Shown: one piece after another, positions 16,912 through 26,615 of the stretch
How the letters are laid out: each line of letters starts with the position of its first letter
Position numbering within the stretch: the stretch's first letter is position 1
NCBI RefSeq assembly: GCF_008704795.1
Contig: NZ_CP023690.1
Coordinates: forward strand, 6,830,501-6,894,500
Length of the DNA stretch: 64,000 nucleotides
Direction: 5' to 3'
From: Streptomyces spectabilis
GTDB taxonomy: Bacteria > Actinomycetota > Actinomycetes > Streptomycetales > Streptomycetaceae
Translations under genes and position numbers: made by a program
Notes under the pieces: generated by a model
Databases searched by the model: none
What the model was told of the DNA's origin: nothing
What the model saw: only the letters and a program-made list of their open reading frames with translations

Positions 16912-18177
16912 ATGAGCGAAAGCCCCGCACCCCTCGCCGACCCGCATCTCGTCTTCGACCCCGTCACCACTGACGGGCCGCGGGAGATCGTCGTCCTCGG
17001 CTCCACGGGATCGATCGGTACGCAGGCGATCGACCTCGTGCTGCGCAACCCCGACCGCTTCCGGGTCACCGGCCTGTCCGCTGCGGGCGGCCGCGTCGCG
17101 CTGCTCGCCGAGCAGGCCAGGCGCCTTCGGGTGGGGACCGTCGCGGTCGCCCGTGAGGACGTCGTGCCCGCGCTGCGGGAGGCGCTGCGCGAGGAGTACG
17201 GGGCCGGGGAGCCGCTCCCCGAGATCCTCGCGGGTCCGGACGCGGCCACCCGGCTCGCTGCCTCGCCCTGCCACACGGTGCTCAACGGCATCACCGGCTC
17301 CATCGGCCTCGCCCCCACGCTCGCCGCCCTGGAGGCGGGCCGCACGCTCGCGCTCGCCAACAAGGAGTCGCTGATCGTGGGGGGCCCGCTGGTCAAGGCG
17401 CTCGCCAAGCCCGGCCAGATCATCCCGGTCGACTCCGAGCACGCCGCGCTCTTCCAGGCGCTCGCCGCGGGCACCCGCGCCGACGTCCGCAAGCTCGTCG
17501 TGACCGCGTCCGGCGGCCCCTTCCGCGGCCGTACGAAGGCGGAGCTCGCCGACGTCACGCCGAAGGACGCGCTCGCGCACCCGACGTGGGCGATGGGCCC
17601 GGTGATCACGGTGAACTCCGCGACCCTGGTGAACAAGGGCCTGGAGGTGATCGAGGCCCACCTCCTCTACGACATCCCCTTCGACCGCATCGAGGTCGTC
17701 GTCCACCCCCAGTCGTACGTGCACTCCATGGTCGAGTTCACCGACGGCTCCACGCTCGCCCAGGCGACCCCGCCGGACATGGGCGGGCCCATCGCGATCG
17801 GGCTCGGCTGGCCCGAGCGGGTGCCGGACGCGGCGCCCGCGTTCGACTGGACGAAGGCCTCCACCTGGGAGTTCTTCCCCCTCGACACCGAGGCGTTCCC
17901 GTCGGTGGGGCTCGCCCGGCACGTCGGGGAGCTCGCGGGCACGGCCCCGGCGGTGTTCAATGCGGCCAACGAGGAGTGCGTCGACGCCTTCCTGGCGGGC
18001 GCGCTGCCGTTCAACGGCATCATGGAGACCGTCACCCGGGTCGTCGGCGAGCACGGCACACCGCGTACGGGAACCTCCCTGACCGTGGCGGACGTCCTCG
18101 AGGCGGAGACCTGGGCCCGGGCCCGGGCCCGGGAACTGACGGCTTCGACCCAGACGACCGCGGAGGCTCGTGCATGA
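16912..18177 (+). CDS. dxr: 1-deoxy-D-xylulose 5-phosphate reductoisomerase
   Basis: Second enzyme of the MEP isoprenoid pathway: NADPH- and divalent-metal-dependent conversion of DXP to MEP in the cytosol. 421 residues from the ATG at 16912, which has GGGGGG just upstream. The NADPH-binding GSTGSIG (about 27-33), NKESLIVGG and the metal/substrate site [10 protein letters not shown] are present. Its last four bases overlap the next start (ATGA), so the site-2 protease gene is probably translationally coupled. ispG, another MEP-pathway gene, follows 1.5 kb on, as elsewhere in actinobacteria. Confidence 0.97.
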   Translation: MSESPAPLADPHLVFDPVTTDGPREIVVLGSTGSIGTQAIDLVLRNPDRFRVTGLSAAGGRVALLAEQARRLRVGTVAVAREDVVPALREALREEYGAGEPLPEILAGPDAATRLAASPCHTVLNGITGSIGLAPTLAALEAGRTLALANKESLIVGGPLVKALAKPGQIIPVDSEHAALFQALAAGTRADVRKLVVTASGGPFRGRTKAELADVTPKDALAHPTWAMGPVITVNSATLVNKGLEVIEAHLLYDIPFDRIEVVVHPQSYVHSMVEFTDGSTLAQATPPDMGGPIAIGLGWPERVPDAAPAFDWTKASTWEFFPLDTEAFPSVGLARHVGELAGTAPAVFNAANEECVDAFLAGALPFNGIMETVTRVVGEHGTPRTGTSLTVADVLEAETWARARARELTASTQTTAEARA

Positions 18178-19475
18178 CGACCTTGATGATGATCCTCGGC
18201 ATAGGCGTCTTCGTGGTCGGGCTGCTCTTCTCGATCGCCTGGCACGAGCTCGGCCATCTGTCGACCGCGAAGATGTTCGGCATCCGCGTGCCGCAGTACA
18301 TGGTCGGCTTCGGCCCGACGCTCTTCTCCCGCAAGAAGGGCGACACCGAGTACGGCATCAAGGCCATCCCGCTCGGCGGCTACATCCGCATGATCGGCAT
18401 GTTCCCGCCGGGGCCCGACGGGCGCCTTGAGGCGCGGTCCACCTCGCCCTGGCGCGGCATGATCGAGGACGCGCGCTCCGCCGCGTTCGAGGAGCTCAAG
18501 CCCGGCGACGAGTCCCGGCTCTTCTACACGCGCAAGCCGTGGAAGCGCGTGATCGTCATGTTCGCGGGCCCGTTCATGAACCTGATCCTGGCCGTGGTGA
18601 TCTTCCTCGGCGTGATGATGACCTTCGGCATCAGCACCCAGACCACCTCGGTCGGCAAGGTCTCCGACTGCGTCATCGAGGCCGGCCAGAACCGCAACAC
18701 GTGCGAGAAGGGCGACAAGCCCGCCCCCGCCAAGGCCGCGGGCCTCAAGGCGGGCGACAAGATCGTCGCCTTCCAGGGCAAGGACGTGGACGACTGGTCC
18801 GCGCTCCAGTCGAGGATCCGCGACACGATCGGCCCCGCCACCATCACCGTCGAGCGCGACGGCAAGCGCGTCGACCTGCACGCCAACCTGATCAAGAACC
18901 AGGTCAGCAAGACGGACGGCGACGGCGGCTACGTCGAGGGCAAGTACGTGTACGCCGGATTCCTCGGCTTCACCCCCGCCTCCGGCATCGTCCAGCAGTC
19001 CTTCGGCGAGTCCGTGGACCGCATGGGCACCATGATGGAGAACGGCGTCGAGTCGATCGTCGCCCTGCCCTCCAAGATCCCCGACCTGTGGAACGCGGCG
19101 TTCGGCGACGGCGAGCGCAAGCAGGACTCCCCGATGGGCGTGGTGGGCGCGGCCCGCGTCGGCGGTGAGGTGTTCACCCTGGACATCCCGCCGCAGAACC
19201 AGATCGCGCTGATGCTGTTCCTGCTGGCCGGGTTCAACCTCTCGCTGTTCCTGTTCAACATGCTGCCGTTGCTGCCCCTGGACGGCGGTCACATCGCGGG
19301 CGCACTGTGGGAGTCGCTGCGCCGGAACGCGGCGAAGGTCCTGCGGCGACCGGACCCCGGCCCGTTCGACGTGGCGAAGCTGATGCCCGTGGCCTATGTG
19401 GTGGCGGGGATCTTCATCTGCTTCACCATCCTGGTCCTGATCGCGGATGTGGTGAACCCGGTCAGAATTTCCTAG
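18174..19475 (+). CDS. rseP: Site-2 protease (RseP-like, M50B)
   Basis: Membrane-embedded zinc metalloprotease that cuts transmembrane substrates such as anti-sigma factors or cleaved signal peptides. 433 residues. The first helix carries the zinc motif HELGH (24-28). A central PDZ domain (about 165-260, containing [19 protein letters not shown]) follows, then the third-ligand motif [12 protein letters not shown] and a last C-terminal helix. The order helix-HExxH-PDZ-LDG-helix is that of RseP/RasP. The start overlaps the dxr stop by four bases. The substrate in this organism cannot be read from the sequence. Confidence 0.93.
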   Translation: MTTLMMILGIGVFVVGLLFSIAWHELGHLSTAKMFGIRVPQYMVGFGPTLFSRKKGDTEYGIKAIPLGGYIRMIGMFPPGPDGRLEARSTSPWRGMIEDARSAAFEELKPGDESRLFYTRKPWKRVIVMFAGPFMNLILAVVIFLGVMMTFGISTQTTSVGKVSDCVIEAGQNRNTCEKGDKPAPAKAAGLKAGDKIVAFQGKDVDDWSALQSRIRDTIGPATITVERDGKRVDLHANLIKNQVSKTDGDGGYVEGKYVYAGFLGFTPASGIVQQSFGESVDRMGTMMENGVESIVALPSKIPDLWNAAFGDGERKQDSPMGVVGAARVGGEVFTLDIPPQNQIALMLFLLAGFNLSLFLFNMLPLLPLDGGHIAGALWESLRRNAAKVLRRPDPGPFDVAKLMPVAYVVAGIFICFTILVLIADVVNPVRIS

Positions 19476-19490
19476 GCGTACGAAGTTTGC

Positions 19491-19521
19491 GGCGGCCGGG
19501 CACGGTGTGTGCCCGGCCGCC
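19491..19521 (+). terminator. Terminator after rseP
   Basis: Thirteen-bp perfect stem (19491-19503 with 19509-19521), 5-base loop, with outer complementary ACGAAG/CTTCGT flanks. Confidence 0.75.
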
Positions 19522-19694
19522 TTCGTATGTGCGGTCCCGCCTGCCTATGGGTGGACATCGGGGCAGGATGTGCTTGGTGCCTGTGGGGTGCCGTAATCTC
19601 GAACCCGCGAACAAGCGACGTTGCCGCGCGATGCCGCGAAGCCCGGAGCCCGCCGAACTCGGGACCTTGATCCACACTTGGGGATGCACGCCAG

Positions 19695-20849
19695 ATGACT
19701 GCCGTTTCTCTCGGAATCCCGTCCGTTCCGACCAAGCTGGCCGACCGCAGGGTCAGCCGCAAGATCCAGGTCGGTTCGGTGGCCGTCGGCGGGGACGCAC
19801 CGGTGTCGGTGCAGTCGATGACGACGACGCGTACGTCCGACATCGGGGCGACGCTTCAGCAGATCGCCGAGCTGACGGCTTCGGGCTGTCAGATCGTGCG
19901 GGTGGCGTGCCCGACGCAGGACGACGCGGACGCGCTGTCGGTCATTGCCAGGAAGTCGCAGATCCCGGTGATCGCCGATATTCACTTCCAGCCGAAGTAC
20001 GTGTTCGCGGCGATCGACGCGGGCTGTGCGGCGGTCCGGGTGAACCCGGGGAACATCAAGCAGTTCGACGACAAGGTCAAGGAGATCGCGAAGGCCGCCG
20101 GTGAGACGGGCACGCCCATCCGGATCGGTGTGAACGCGGGCTCCCTGGACGCGCGGCTCCTGAAGAAGTACGGCAAGGCGACGCCGGACGCTCTGGTGGA
20201 GTCGGCGCTGTGGGAGGCGTCGCTGTTCGAGGAGCACGGTTTCCGGGACATCAAGATCTCGGTGAAGCACAACGATCCGGTGGTGATGGTCAATGCCTAC
20301 CGGCAGTTGGCGGCCGCGTGTGATTACCCGTTGCACTTGGGTGTGACGGAGGCGGGTCCGGCGTTCCAGGGCACGATCAAGTCGGCGGTGGCGTTCGGTG
20401 CGCTGCTTGCCGAGGGTATCGGTGACACGATCCGGGTCTCGTTGTCGGCGCCTCCGGCGGAGGAGGTCAAGGTCGGGATTCAGATTCTGGAGTCGTTGAA
20501 TCTGCGTCAGCGGCGTCTGGAGATCGTGTCGTGTCCGTCGTGCGGGCGGGCGCAGGTGGATGTGTACAAGCTCGCGGACGAGGTGACGGCGGGGCTCGAG
20601 GGCATGGAGGTGCCGCTGCGGGTGGCGGTCATGGGCTGTGTCGTGAACGGTCCGGGTGAGGCGCGTGAGGCCGATCTCGGGGTGGCGTCCGGCAATGGCA
20701 AGGGGCAGATCTTTGTGAAGGGCGAGGTCATCAAGACGGTGCCCGAGTCGAAGATCGTGGAGACCCTGATCGAGGAGGCCATGAAGATCGCGGAGCAGAT
20801 GGAGAAGGACGGGATCCCTTCGGGCGAGCCTGAGGTCACCATCAGCTGA
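19695..20849 (+). CDS. ispG: (E)-4-hydroxy-3-methylbut-2-enyl-diphosphate synthase
   Basis: MEP-pathway iron-sulphur enzyme (GcpE) that makes HMBPP from MEcPP. 384 residues, ATG at 19695. A TIM-barrel part ([12 protein letters not shown] at the start, HNDPVVMV near the middle) is followed by the [4Fe-4S] domain with CPSCGR (cysteines near 280 and 283) and [11 protein letters not shown] (cysteine near 315). It is separated from rseP by a terminator, so it probably has its own promoter between 19522 and 19694. Confidence 0.97.
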   Translation: MTAVSLGIPSVPTKLADRRVSRKIQVGSVAVGGDAPVSVQSMTTTRTSDIGATLQQIAELTASGCQIVRVACPTQDDADALSVIARKSQIPVIADIHFQPKYVFAAIDAGCAAVRVNPGNIKQFDDKVKEIAKAAGETGTPIRIGVNAGSLDARLLKKYGKATPDALVESALWEASLFEEHGFRDIKISVKHNDPVVMVNAYRQLAAACDYPLHLGVTEAGPAFQGTIKSAVAFGALLAEGIGDTIRVSLSAPPAEEVKVGIQILESLNLRQRRLEIVSCPSCGRAQVDVYKLADEVTAGLEGMEVPLRVAVMGCVVNGPGEAREADLGVASGNGKGQIFVKGEVIKTVPESKIVETLIEEAMKIAEQMEKDGIPSGEPEVTIS

Positions 20850-21168
20850 GCCCCGCCCCCGCCGAGGCCGGGCCCCGGTTTCCCCCGACTGCCCTTCCCA
20901 CCCACCCACCCGTGACTCCCCGGCTGCGCGAGCCCGGCCCCGACGCGGAGCGCTGCGGGTGGGCGGGCCCACTCTAAGCGCGGAACCCGCCCCCCGCTGT
21001 GGGCAATCGTCCCGCAGGGCGGGACGGGTGGGCACAGCCCAGGTGCCGTCCGGCCGCGAGCCCGCCACCTTGACAGGTCCGATGTATAGCGAGACCTTGT
21101 TCGGGCAGCTCGGCCGGTGAGGCGCTCTCGTAGCGCTCCCGTATCCGTCGACGCCCGGGAGAGCCGCC
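20850..21168. other. Intergenic region with a repeat hairpin
   Basis: No gene seen. It contains the dispersed hairpin at 20993-21040 and, further right, the 5' untranslated region of the fucosidase-like gene ending in GGGAGAG ahead of its ATG. Confidence 0.6.
20993..21040 (+). repeat. Dispersed hairpin repeat, family 1, copy 1
   Basis: Nested stems GCTGTG/CACAGC and GTCCCGC/GCGGGAC. A related copy is at 47291-47343, where the inner stem differs on both sides while pairing is kept. Confidence 0.65.
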
Positions 21169-23070
21169 ATGTTCCGCGCGAAGCAGAGGAACCGCCGCTC
21201 GTCGCCACCGCCCCGCCGCAGGGTTGCCGACGGTGATTCATCCGATGAAACGGGCGCGCCTCGTAGCGAATCGCTCATGAGACGCGGCGGCGCCCTGCCC
21301 CTGTGGGCCGCCGTCCTGTCCCTGCTCAGCGGTCTCCTGCTCGTCGGCACCGGCACCGGCACCGCCCGCCCGGCACCGCCCGCCGCGGACCCGCCCCGCC
21401 AGCAGCCGCTCCGCAACGCCACCGCCGGGCTCTTCCTGCACTGGGGCATGTTCACGAGCCCCAAGCACTACGACTGCGCGGCCTGGGAGAAGGCCGTCAC
21501 CGACAGCGGCTGGACCCCCGAGTACTGGGTCGACGAGGCGAGGAAGCTCGACGCGAGCTACATCGTCCTCGCCACCTTCCACTCCCGCCTCGGCTACGCC
21601 CGCCCCTGGCCGTCGAAGATCCCCGGCAGCTGCTCCACGCGGCGCGACTTCCTCGGCGAGCTGATCGCGGCGGGCGAGGCCAAGGGCGTCAGAACGATCC
21701 TCTACATGACCGACGACCCCAAGTGGCACGACGAACAGGGCGTCGAGACCCTCGACTCGGCCGCGTACTCCGCCCACAAGGGCCGCGACGTCGACCTCAC
21801 CACGCGCCCCGGCTTCGGCGAGTTCTCGTACGACAACTTCTTCGAGGTCATGGCGGACCAGCCGAAGCTGTCCGGCTTCTGGATCGACAACGACAACGAG
21901 TACTGGGAGCGGCACCGGCTCTACGAGCAGATCCGCGAACGGCGTCCGGACCTGACGCTCAGCAACAACAACGAGGACACCCCGATCATGGACATGGTGT
22001 CCCACGAGCAGAAGACCGGCATGACCCCGGCCTACGACCAGCCGTCGGCGATCTGGACGCCGATGCCACGCCTGACCGAGTCCTGCTACAAGGTGCCGAG
22101 CACCGGCGCCTGGTGGTACGACGGCCAGGACCGCCCCGTCGACACGGGCCTCAACGTCGGCCGGTACGTCGCCAACGCGGGCACCTCCATCAAGTCCCTC
22201 ATGGACCTCCAGGCCATGGTCGACGGCCGCTTCCCGCCTCAGCAGCAGAAGTTCACCGACTTCATGAAGGACTACCTGCCGCCGATCCGGGAGTCCCTGC
22301 ACGGCGTCCACGGCGGCGGCTACGCCCACGGCGGCATGCAGCCCGGCGCCTGGAACGACGGCGCGTACGGCTACGTCACCGTCAGCCGCGCCCGGCCCAC
22401 CACGCAGTACGTCCACGTCACCACCCGGCCCACCACCGGCGACCGGGTCCGCCTGCGCGACAACGGCCACCGCGTCACCGCCGTCAGCGACCTGCGCACC
22501 GGCGCACGCCTGCCGTACGACCAGCGGGACGGCCGCCTCACCATCCGGTCGATCGAGGACTGGGACGCCTACGACACCGTCCTGAAGGTGGAGACGGCGA
22601 AGGACCGCTACGGCGTCTACCCCACCGGCTCGGTGACGGCGGACGAACCCCGGCTCACCGACGGCGACTTCACCACGTACACGGACAACCAGGGGACCCT
22701 GCCCGTCTCCTTCACGCTCGACCTCGGCGGCCGCAGGAAGGCCGCGTACCTCGGGGTCAACCAGCGCGAGTGGTCCCCCACCCACAACCGCTCCACCTTC
22801 GGCAGGCCCGAGGACTCCGCCCGGATCAAGGACTACACGGTGTCGGCGAGCGACGACGGCCGACGGTGGCGCCAGGTCGCGGCGGGCGTCCTGGAGAGCG
22901 CCCGCGGCATCCGCTTCATCGACCTCGGCGACGGTCCGGACGGTCTGAAGGCCCGCTATCTGAAGCTCGACGTGAGCACCACCTGGAGCGCTCCCAGCGC
23001 CCCGAACTTCCACCGCCGCCTCAGGATCGACGAGATCCAGGTGGGCCACGACCACGTACGGAGCCGCTGA
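21169..23070 (+). CDS. Secreted GH29 alpha-L-fucosidase-like enzyme with CBM32-type domain
   Basis: Probable exported glycoside hydrolase of 633 residues. ATG at 21169 has GGGAGAG six bases upstream; a second ATG at 21277 lacks a ribosome site but would place the signal sequence (PLWAAVLSLLSGLLLVG) nearer the start. The GH29 entry motif LFLHWGMFTSPKHY lies near 85-98, GFWIDNDNEYW is in the region of the nucleophile, and SLHGVHGGGYA is late in the catalytic domain. Residues from about 485 on (DGDFTTYTDNQGTLPVSFTLDLGG and the C-terminal strands) fit an F5/8-type C domain, which binds sugars. The substrate may be fucosylated glycans, but GH29-like proteins vary. It interrupts an otherwise housekeeping stretch. 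Confidence 0.8.
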   Translation: MFRAKQRNRRSSPPPRRRVADGDSSDETGAPRSESLMRRGGALPLWAAVLSLLSGLLLVGTGTGTARPAPPAADPPRQQPLRNATAGLFLHWGMFTSPKHYDCAAWEKAVTDSGWTPEYWVDEARKLDASYIVLATFHSRLGYARPWPSKIPGSCSTRRDFLGELIAAGEAKGVRTILYMTDDPKWHDEQGVETLDSAAYSAHKGRDVDLTTRPGFGEFSYDNFFEVMADQPKLSGFWIDNDNEYWERHRLYEQIRERRPDLTLSNNNEDTPIMDMVSHEQKTGMTPAYDQPSAIWTPMPRLTESCYKVPSTGAWWYDGQDRPVDTGLNVGRYVANAGTSIKSLMDLQAMVDGRFPPQQQKFTDFMKDYLPPIRESLHGVHGGGYAHGGMQPGAWNDGAYGYVTVSRARPTTQYVHVTTRPTTGDRVRLRDNGHRVTAVSDLRTGARLPYDQRDGRLTIRSIEDWDAYDTVLKVETAKDRYGVYPTGSVTADEPRLTDGDFTTYTDNQGTLPVSFTLDLGGRRKAAYLGVNQREWSPTHNRSTFGRPEDSARIKDYTVSASDDGRRWRQVAAGVLESARGIRFIDLGDGPDGLKARYLKLDVSTTWSAPSAPNFHRRLRIDEIQVGHDHVRSR

Positions 23071-23174
23071 CCGACGGGCGCGGCCGCCCGGCCGCCCTCC
23101 GTGACCGGGCGGCGTCACGGAACCTTGCCAGGTACAGTGCGGAGATCAGCAGACCGTATGGTGAGGCCCCGCCC

Positions 23175-24023
23175 GTGTTGACCCAGACCACCACCAGGGT
23201 CCTCGAACCGAGTGACCTGGACGCAGCGCTCGCCGTGCTCGACCGCGAGCCGGTCGCCAACGCCTTCGTGACCGCCCGGGTGCAGGTCGCGGGCCTCGAC
23301 CCGTGGCGCCTCGGCGGCGAGATGTGGGGCTGGTACGCCGACGGCATGCTGGAGTCCCTCTGCTACGCGGGCGCCAACCTCGTGCCGATCTGCGCCACCC
23401 CGCGCGCCGTGCGCGCCTTCGCCGACCGGGCCCGCAGGACCGGCCGCCGCTGCTCCTCCATCGTCGGCCCCGCCGAGGCCACCGCCCAGCTCTGGCGCCT
23501 CCTCGAACCCTCCTGGGGCCCCGCCCGCGAGGTCCGCGCCCAGCAGCCGCTCATGGTCGCCGACCGGCTCCCCGACGACGTCACGCCCGATCCGTACGTC
23601 CGCCGCGTCCGCAAGGACGAGATGGAGACGATCATGCCGGCGTGCGTGGCGATGTTCACCGAGGAGGTCGGCGTCTCGCCGCTCTCCGGCGACGGCGGCC
23701 TGCTCTACCAGGCCCGGGTCGCCGAACTCGTCGGCTCCGGCCGCTCCTTCGCCCGCCTCGACCGCGACGGCCGGGTCATGTTCAAGGCCGAGATCGGCGC
23801 CGCGACCCCCCGGGCCTGCCAGGTGCAGGGCGTGTGGGTGGCCCCCGAGTACCGCGGCCGCGGCCTCGCCGCCCCCGCCATGGCCGCCGTCCTGCGCTAC
23901 GCCCTCGCGGACGTGGCGCCCGTCGTCAGCCTGTACGTCAACGACTTCAACACCCCGGCCCGCGCGGCCTACCGCAGGGTCGGCTTCGAGGAAGTCGGCG
24001 CGTTCATGAGCGTGCTGTTCTGA
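23175..24023 (+). CDS. DUF4081 plus GNAT acetyltransferase
   Basis: Predicted acetyltransferase of 282 residues from GTG 23175, with GTGAGG about nine bases upstream. The N-terminal half (ALAVLDREPVANAFVTARV, then WGWYADGMLESLCYAGANLVP) fits the DUF4081 domain found only attached to GNAT domains. The C-terminal half carries the acetyl-CoA loop in GVWVAPEYRGRGLAAPAM and the conserved YVNDFNTPARAAYRRVGF. The acceptor is unknown. In Streptomyces this gene lies between ispG and proS. Confidence 0.85.
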   Translation: MLTQTTTRVLEPSDLDAALAVLDREPVANAFVTARVQVAGLDPWRLGGEMWGWYADGMLESLCYAGANLVPICATPRAVRAFADRARRTGRRCSSIVGPAEATAQLWRLLEPSWGPAREVRAQQPLMVADRLPDDVTPDPYVRRVRKDEMETIMPACVAMFTEEVGVSPLSGDGGLLYQARVAELVGSGRSFARLDRDGRVMFKAEIGAATPRACQVQGVWVAPEYRGRGLAAPAMAAVLRYALADVAPVVSLYVNDFNTPARAAYRRVGFEEVGAFMSVLF

Positions 24024-24045
24024 CCTGGCGTGCTGTTCTGACCCG
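24010..24045 (+). repeat. 18-base tandem duplication over a stop codon
   Basis: Two adjacent 18-base units (24010-24027 and 24028-24045) differ at one position. The first includes the last codons and stop of the GNAT gene. Confidence 0.8.
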
Positions 24046-24149
24046 AGCGTGCCGTGGTGACCACGCGCGGCACCCCGCACCCGCCGTCCCGGCTCGATCC
24101 GCCCCGTCGCCCCGCGCTCCCGCGACGTGCCGCGAAGTAGGGTTCCCGC

Positions 24150-24698
24150 ATGACTGACGACGTCGTGATCGGCCCCCTCGACCTGGCCGCACGGGTGGAC
24201 GAGGCGCTGCGCGTGCAGGCGCTCGCCTTCGGACTCGGCGACGACGAGGTGGCCGTACGGCGGCAGATCGTGCTCCGGCACCTCACCTACCCGGGCGCGC
24301 GGTCCCTCGGCGCCACCACCCCCGACGGCCGTCTCGTCGGCTTCGTCTACGGCATGCCCAACGACCGCGCCCACTGGTGGTCCACCGTCGTCGAGCCCTA
24401 TCTGCGGGCCCAGGGCACGGACGGCTGGCTCGACCACTCCTTCGTGATCACCGAACTGCACGTGCGCCCCGGCTACCAGAGCCGGGGCATCGGCCGCGCC
24501 CTGATCACCGGCATCACGGACAGCGCCGCCGAGCCCCGCTCGATCCTCTCCGCGATCGACGCCGAGAGCCCGGCCCGGGGCCTGTACCGCTCCCTCGGGT
24601 ACGCGGACCTGGCCTGCCAGGTGCTCTTCCCCAGCGCCCCGAAGCCGTACGCCGTGATGGGCGCGCCCCTGCCGCTGCGACGGCCCGGCGCCCACTGA
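24150..24698 (+). CDS. GNAT family N-acetyltransferase
   Basis: Predicted single-domain acetyltransferase, 182 residues, ATG at 24150. The acetyl-CoA-binding motif [18 protein letters not shown] (about 104-121) matches the GNAT V/I-x-x-x-x-R-G-x-G-x-G/A pattern, and the late segment [10 protein letters not shown] is the usual GNAT ending strand. The substrate is not evident. It follows the DUF4081-GNAT gene by 126 bases and precedes proS. Confidence 0.85.
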   Translation: MTDDVVIGPLDLAARVDEALRVQALAFGLGDDEVAVRRQIVLRHLTYPGARSLGATTPDGRLVGFVYGMPNDRAHWWSTVVEPYLRAQGTDGWLDHSFVITELHVRPGYQSRGIGRALITGITDSAAEPRSILSAIDAESPARGLYRSLGYADLACQVLFPSAPKPYAVMGAPLPLRRPGAH

Positions 24699-24755
24699 CC
24701 GATTTCCACGAGCGCCCGTGCCCCGGATAACCTGCGCCCAGCACCCGGGGGACTC

Positions 24756-24793
24756 AGCCCGTCCGGCGTTTGAGGACGAGGCCGAAGGCCGAT
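24756..24793 (+). repeat. Dispersed repeat, family 2, copy 1
   Basis: AGCCCGTCCGGCGTTTGAGG and the following GACGAGGCCGAAGGCCGATC. It recurs at 34127 and, inverted, at 40929-40972. It lies 45 bases before the proS start. Confidence 0.65.
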
Positions 24794-24837
24794 CCCCGGC
24801 ACGAGACGCCCCCGTCAGGAAAACGCAGGAGTTCATC

Positions 24838-26532
24838 ATGGCCCAGGTCCAGCGCATGTCCCGGTTGATGGTCAAGACACTGCGCGACGACCCGGCGGAC
24901 GCGGAGACGCTCAACCACAAGCTGCTGGTCCGCGCCGGTTACGTGCGCCGCACCGCCGCCGGCATCTGGACCTGGCTGCCGCTCGGCAAGAAGGTCTACG
25001 AGAACGTCGCCCGGGTCGTCCGCGAGGAGATGGACGCCATCGGCGGCCAGGAGGTCCTCCTGCCCGCCCTGCTGCCCAAGGAGCCGTACGAGGCGAGCGG
25101 CCGCTACGAGGAGTACGGCGACCTGCTGTTCCGCCTCAAGGACCGCAAGGGCTCCGAGTACCTGCTCGGCCCCACCCACGAGGAGATCTTCACCCAGGTC
25201 GTCAAGGACCAGTGCGCGTCCTACAAGGACCTGCCGGTGATCCTCTACCAGATCCAGACCAAGTACCGCGACGAGGCCCGGCCCCGCGCGGGCGTCCTGC
25301 GCGGCCGCGAGTTCCAGATGAAGGACTCGTACTCCTTCGACACCACCGACGAGGGCCTCGCCGAGGCCTACGCCCTGCACCGCGCCGCCTACCAGCGCAT
25401 CTTCGAGCGCCTCGGCCTCGACTACCGCATCGTCTCCGCGGTCTCCGGCGCGATGGGCGGCTCGGCGTCGGAGGAGTTCCTGGCCCCGGCCCCGGCCGGC
25501 GAGGACACCTTCGTCGACTGCCCGGCGTGCGACTACGCCGCCAACACGGAGGCCGTGACCTTCGCCCTGAAGCCGGTCGAGGGCGCCGCGCACCCCGCCG
25601 CCGAGGACCTCGACACCCCTGACACCCCGACGATCGAGACCCTCGCCGAGCACCTGGGCGTCCCGGCCTCCGCGACGCTCAAGAACCTGCTCGTCAAGGT
25701 CGACGGCGAGATCGTCGCCGTCGGCGTGCCCGGCGACCGCGAGGTCGACCTCGGCAAGCTCGCCGAGCACCTGGCGCCCGCCGAGGTCGAGCTGGTCACC
25801 GCCGAGGACTTCGAGGGCCGCGACGACCTCGTCCGCGGCTACATCGGCCCGCAGGGCCTGCAGAAGGTCCGCTACCTCGCCGACCCGCGCGTGGCGCCCG
25901 GCACGGCGTGGATCACCGGCGCCAACAAGCCCGACACGCACGCCAAGAACGTCGTCTGCGGCCGCGACTTCGAGGTCGACCAGTACCTGGACGTCGTCGT
26001 GGTCGAGGACGGCGACCCCTGCCCCGCCTGCGGCGCCGGGCTCAAGCTCGACCGGGCCATCGAGATCGGCCACATCTTCCAGCTCGGCCGCAAGTACGCC
26101 GACACCTTCCAGCTCGACGTGCTCGGCCAGCAGGGCAAGCCGGTGCGCGTCACCATGGGCTCGTACGGCATCGGCGTCTCCCGCGCCGTGGCCGCGCTCG
26201 TCGAGCAGACCGCCGACGAGCAGGGCCTGTGCTGGTCCAAGGAGATCGCGCCCGCCGACGTCCACGTCGTGGCCGCGGGCAAGGCCGTCCAGACCGAGCT
26301 GGCGCTCGACGTCGCCGAGCAGCTGAACGCCGCCGGGGTGCGGGTCCTGGTGGACGACCGCGCGGGCGTCTCTCCCGGCGTCAAGTTCACCGACGCGGAG
26401 CTCATCGGCGTCCCGAAGATCCTGGTCGCGGGCCGCCGCTCCGCCGAGGGGGTCCTGGAGCTGAAGGACCGCCGCACGGGTGAGCGCGAGGAGCTCTCCG
26501 TCGCGGACGCGATCGCCCGCCTCTCGGCGTAA
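24838..26532 (+). CDS. proS: Prolyl-tRNA synthetase
   Basis: Class II aminoacyl-tRNA synthetase charging tRNA-Pro, 564 residues, ATG at 24838 behind GCAGGAG. Motif 2 is visible as [20 protein letters not shown], motif 3 as GSYGIGVSR. Between them lies the bacterial-type editing insertion (about 225-400), which clears mischarged Ala-tRNA. The C-terminal anticodon-binding domain contains [16 protein letters not shown]. All expected parts are present. Confidence 0.97.
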   Translation: MAQVQRMSRLMVKTLRDDPADAETLNHKLLVRAGYVRRTAAGIWTWLPLGKKVYENVARVVREEMDAIGGQEVLLPALLPKEPYEASGRYEEYGDLLFRLKDRKGSEYLLGPTHEEIFTQVVKDQCASYKDLPVILYQIQTKYRDEARPRAGVLRGREFQMKDSYSFDTTDEGLAEAYALHRAAYQRIFERLGLDYRIVSAVSGAMGGSASEEFLAPAPAGEDTFVDCPACDYAANTEAVTFALKPVEGAAHPAAEDLDTPDTPTIETLAEHLGVPASATLKNLLVKVDGEIVAVGVPGDREVDLGKLAEHLAPAEVELVTAEDFEGRDDLVRGYIGPQGLQKVRYLADPRVAPGTAWITGANKPDTHAKNVVCGRDFEVDQYLDVVVVEDGDPCPACGAGLKLDRAIEIGHIFQLGRKYADTFQLDVLGQQGKPVRVTMGSYGIGVSRAVAALVEQTADEQGLCWSKEIAPADVHVVAAGKAVQTELALDVAEQLNAAGVRVLVDDRAGVSPGVKFTDAELIGVPKILVAGRRSAEGVLELKDRRTGEREELSVADAIARLSA

Positions 26533-26544
26533 CGGGCCTGCGAA

Positions 26545-26596
26545 CGCCGGACGGGCCGGACCGTGCCGCTTGCGGCACGGTCCGGCCCGTCCGGCG
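26545..26596. terminator. 24-bp perfect bidirectional terminator
   Basis: Arms 26545-26568 and 26573-26596 pair perfectly around the loop CTTG. It lies between the convergent proS and kinase-like genes (12 and 19 bases from their stops), so it can end transcripts from both sides. Confidence 0.9.
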
Positions 26597-26615
26597 CCTC
26601 GGCGTTCCCCGGGGG

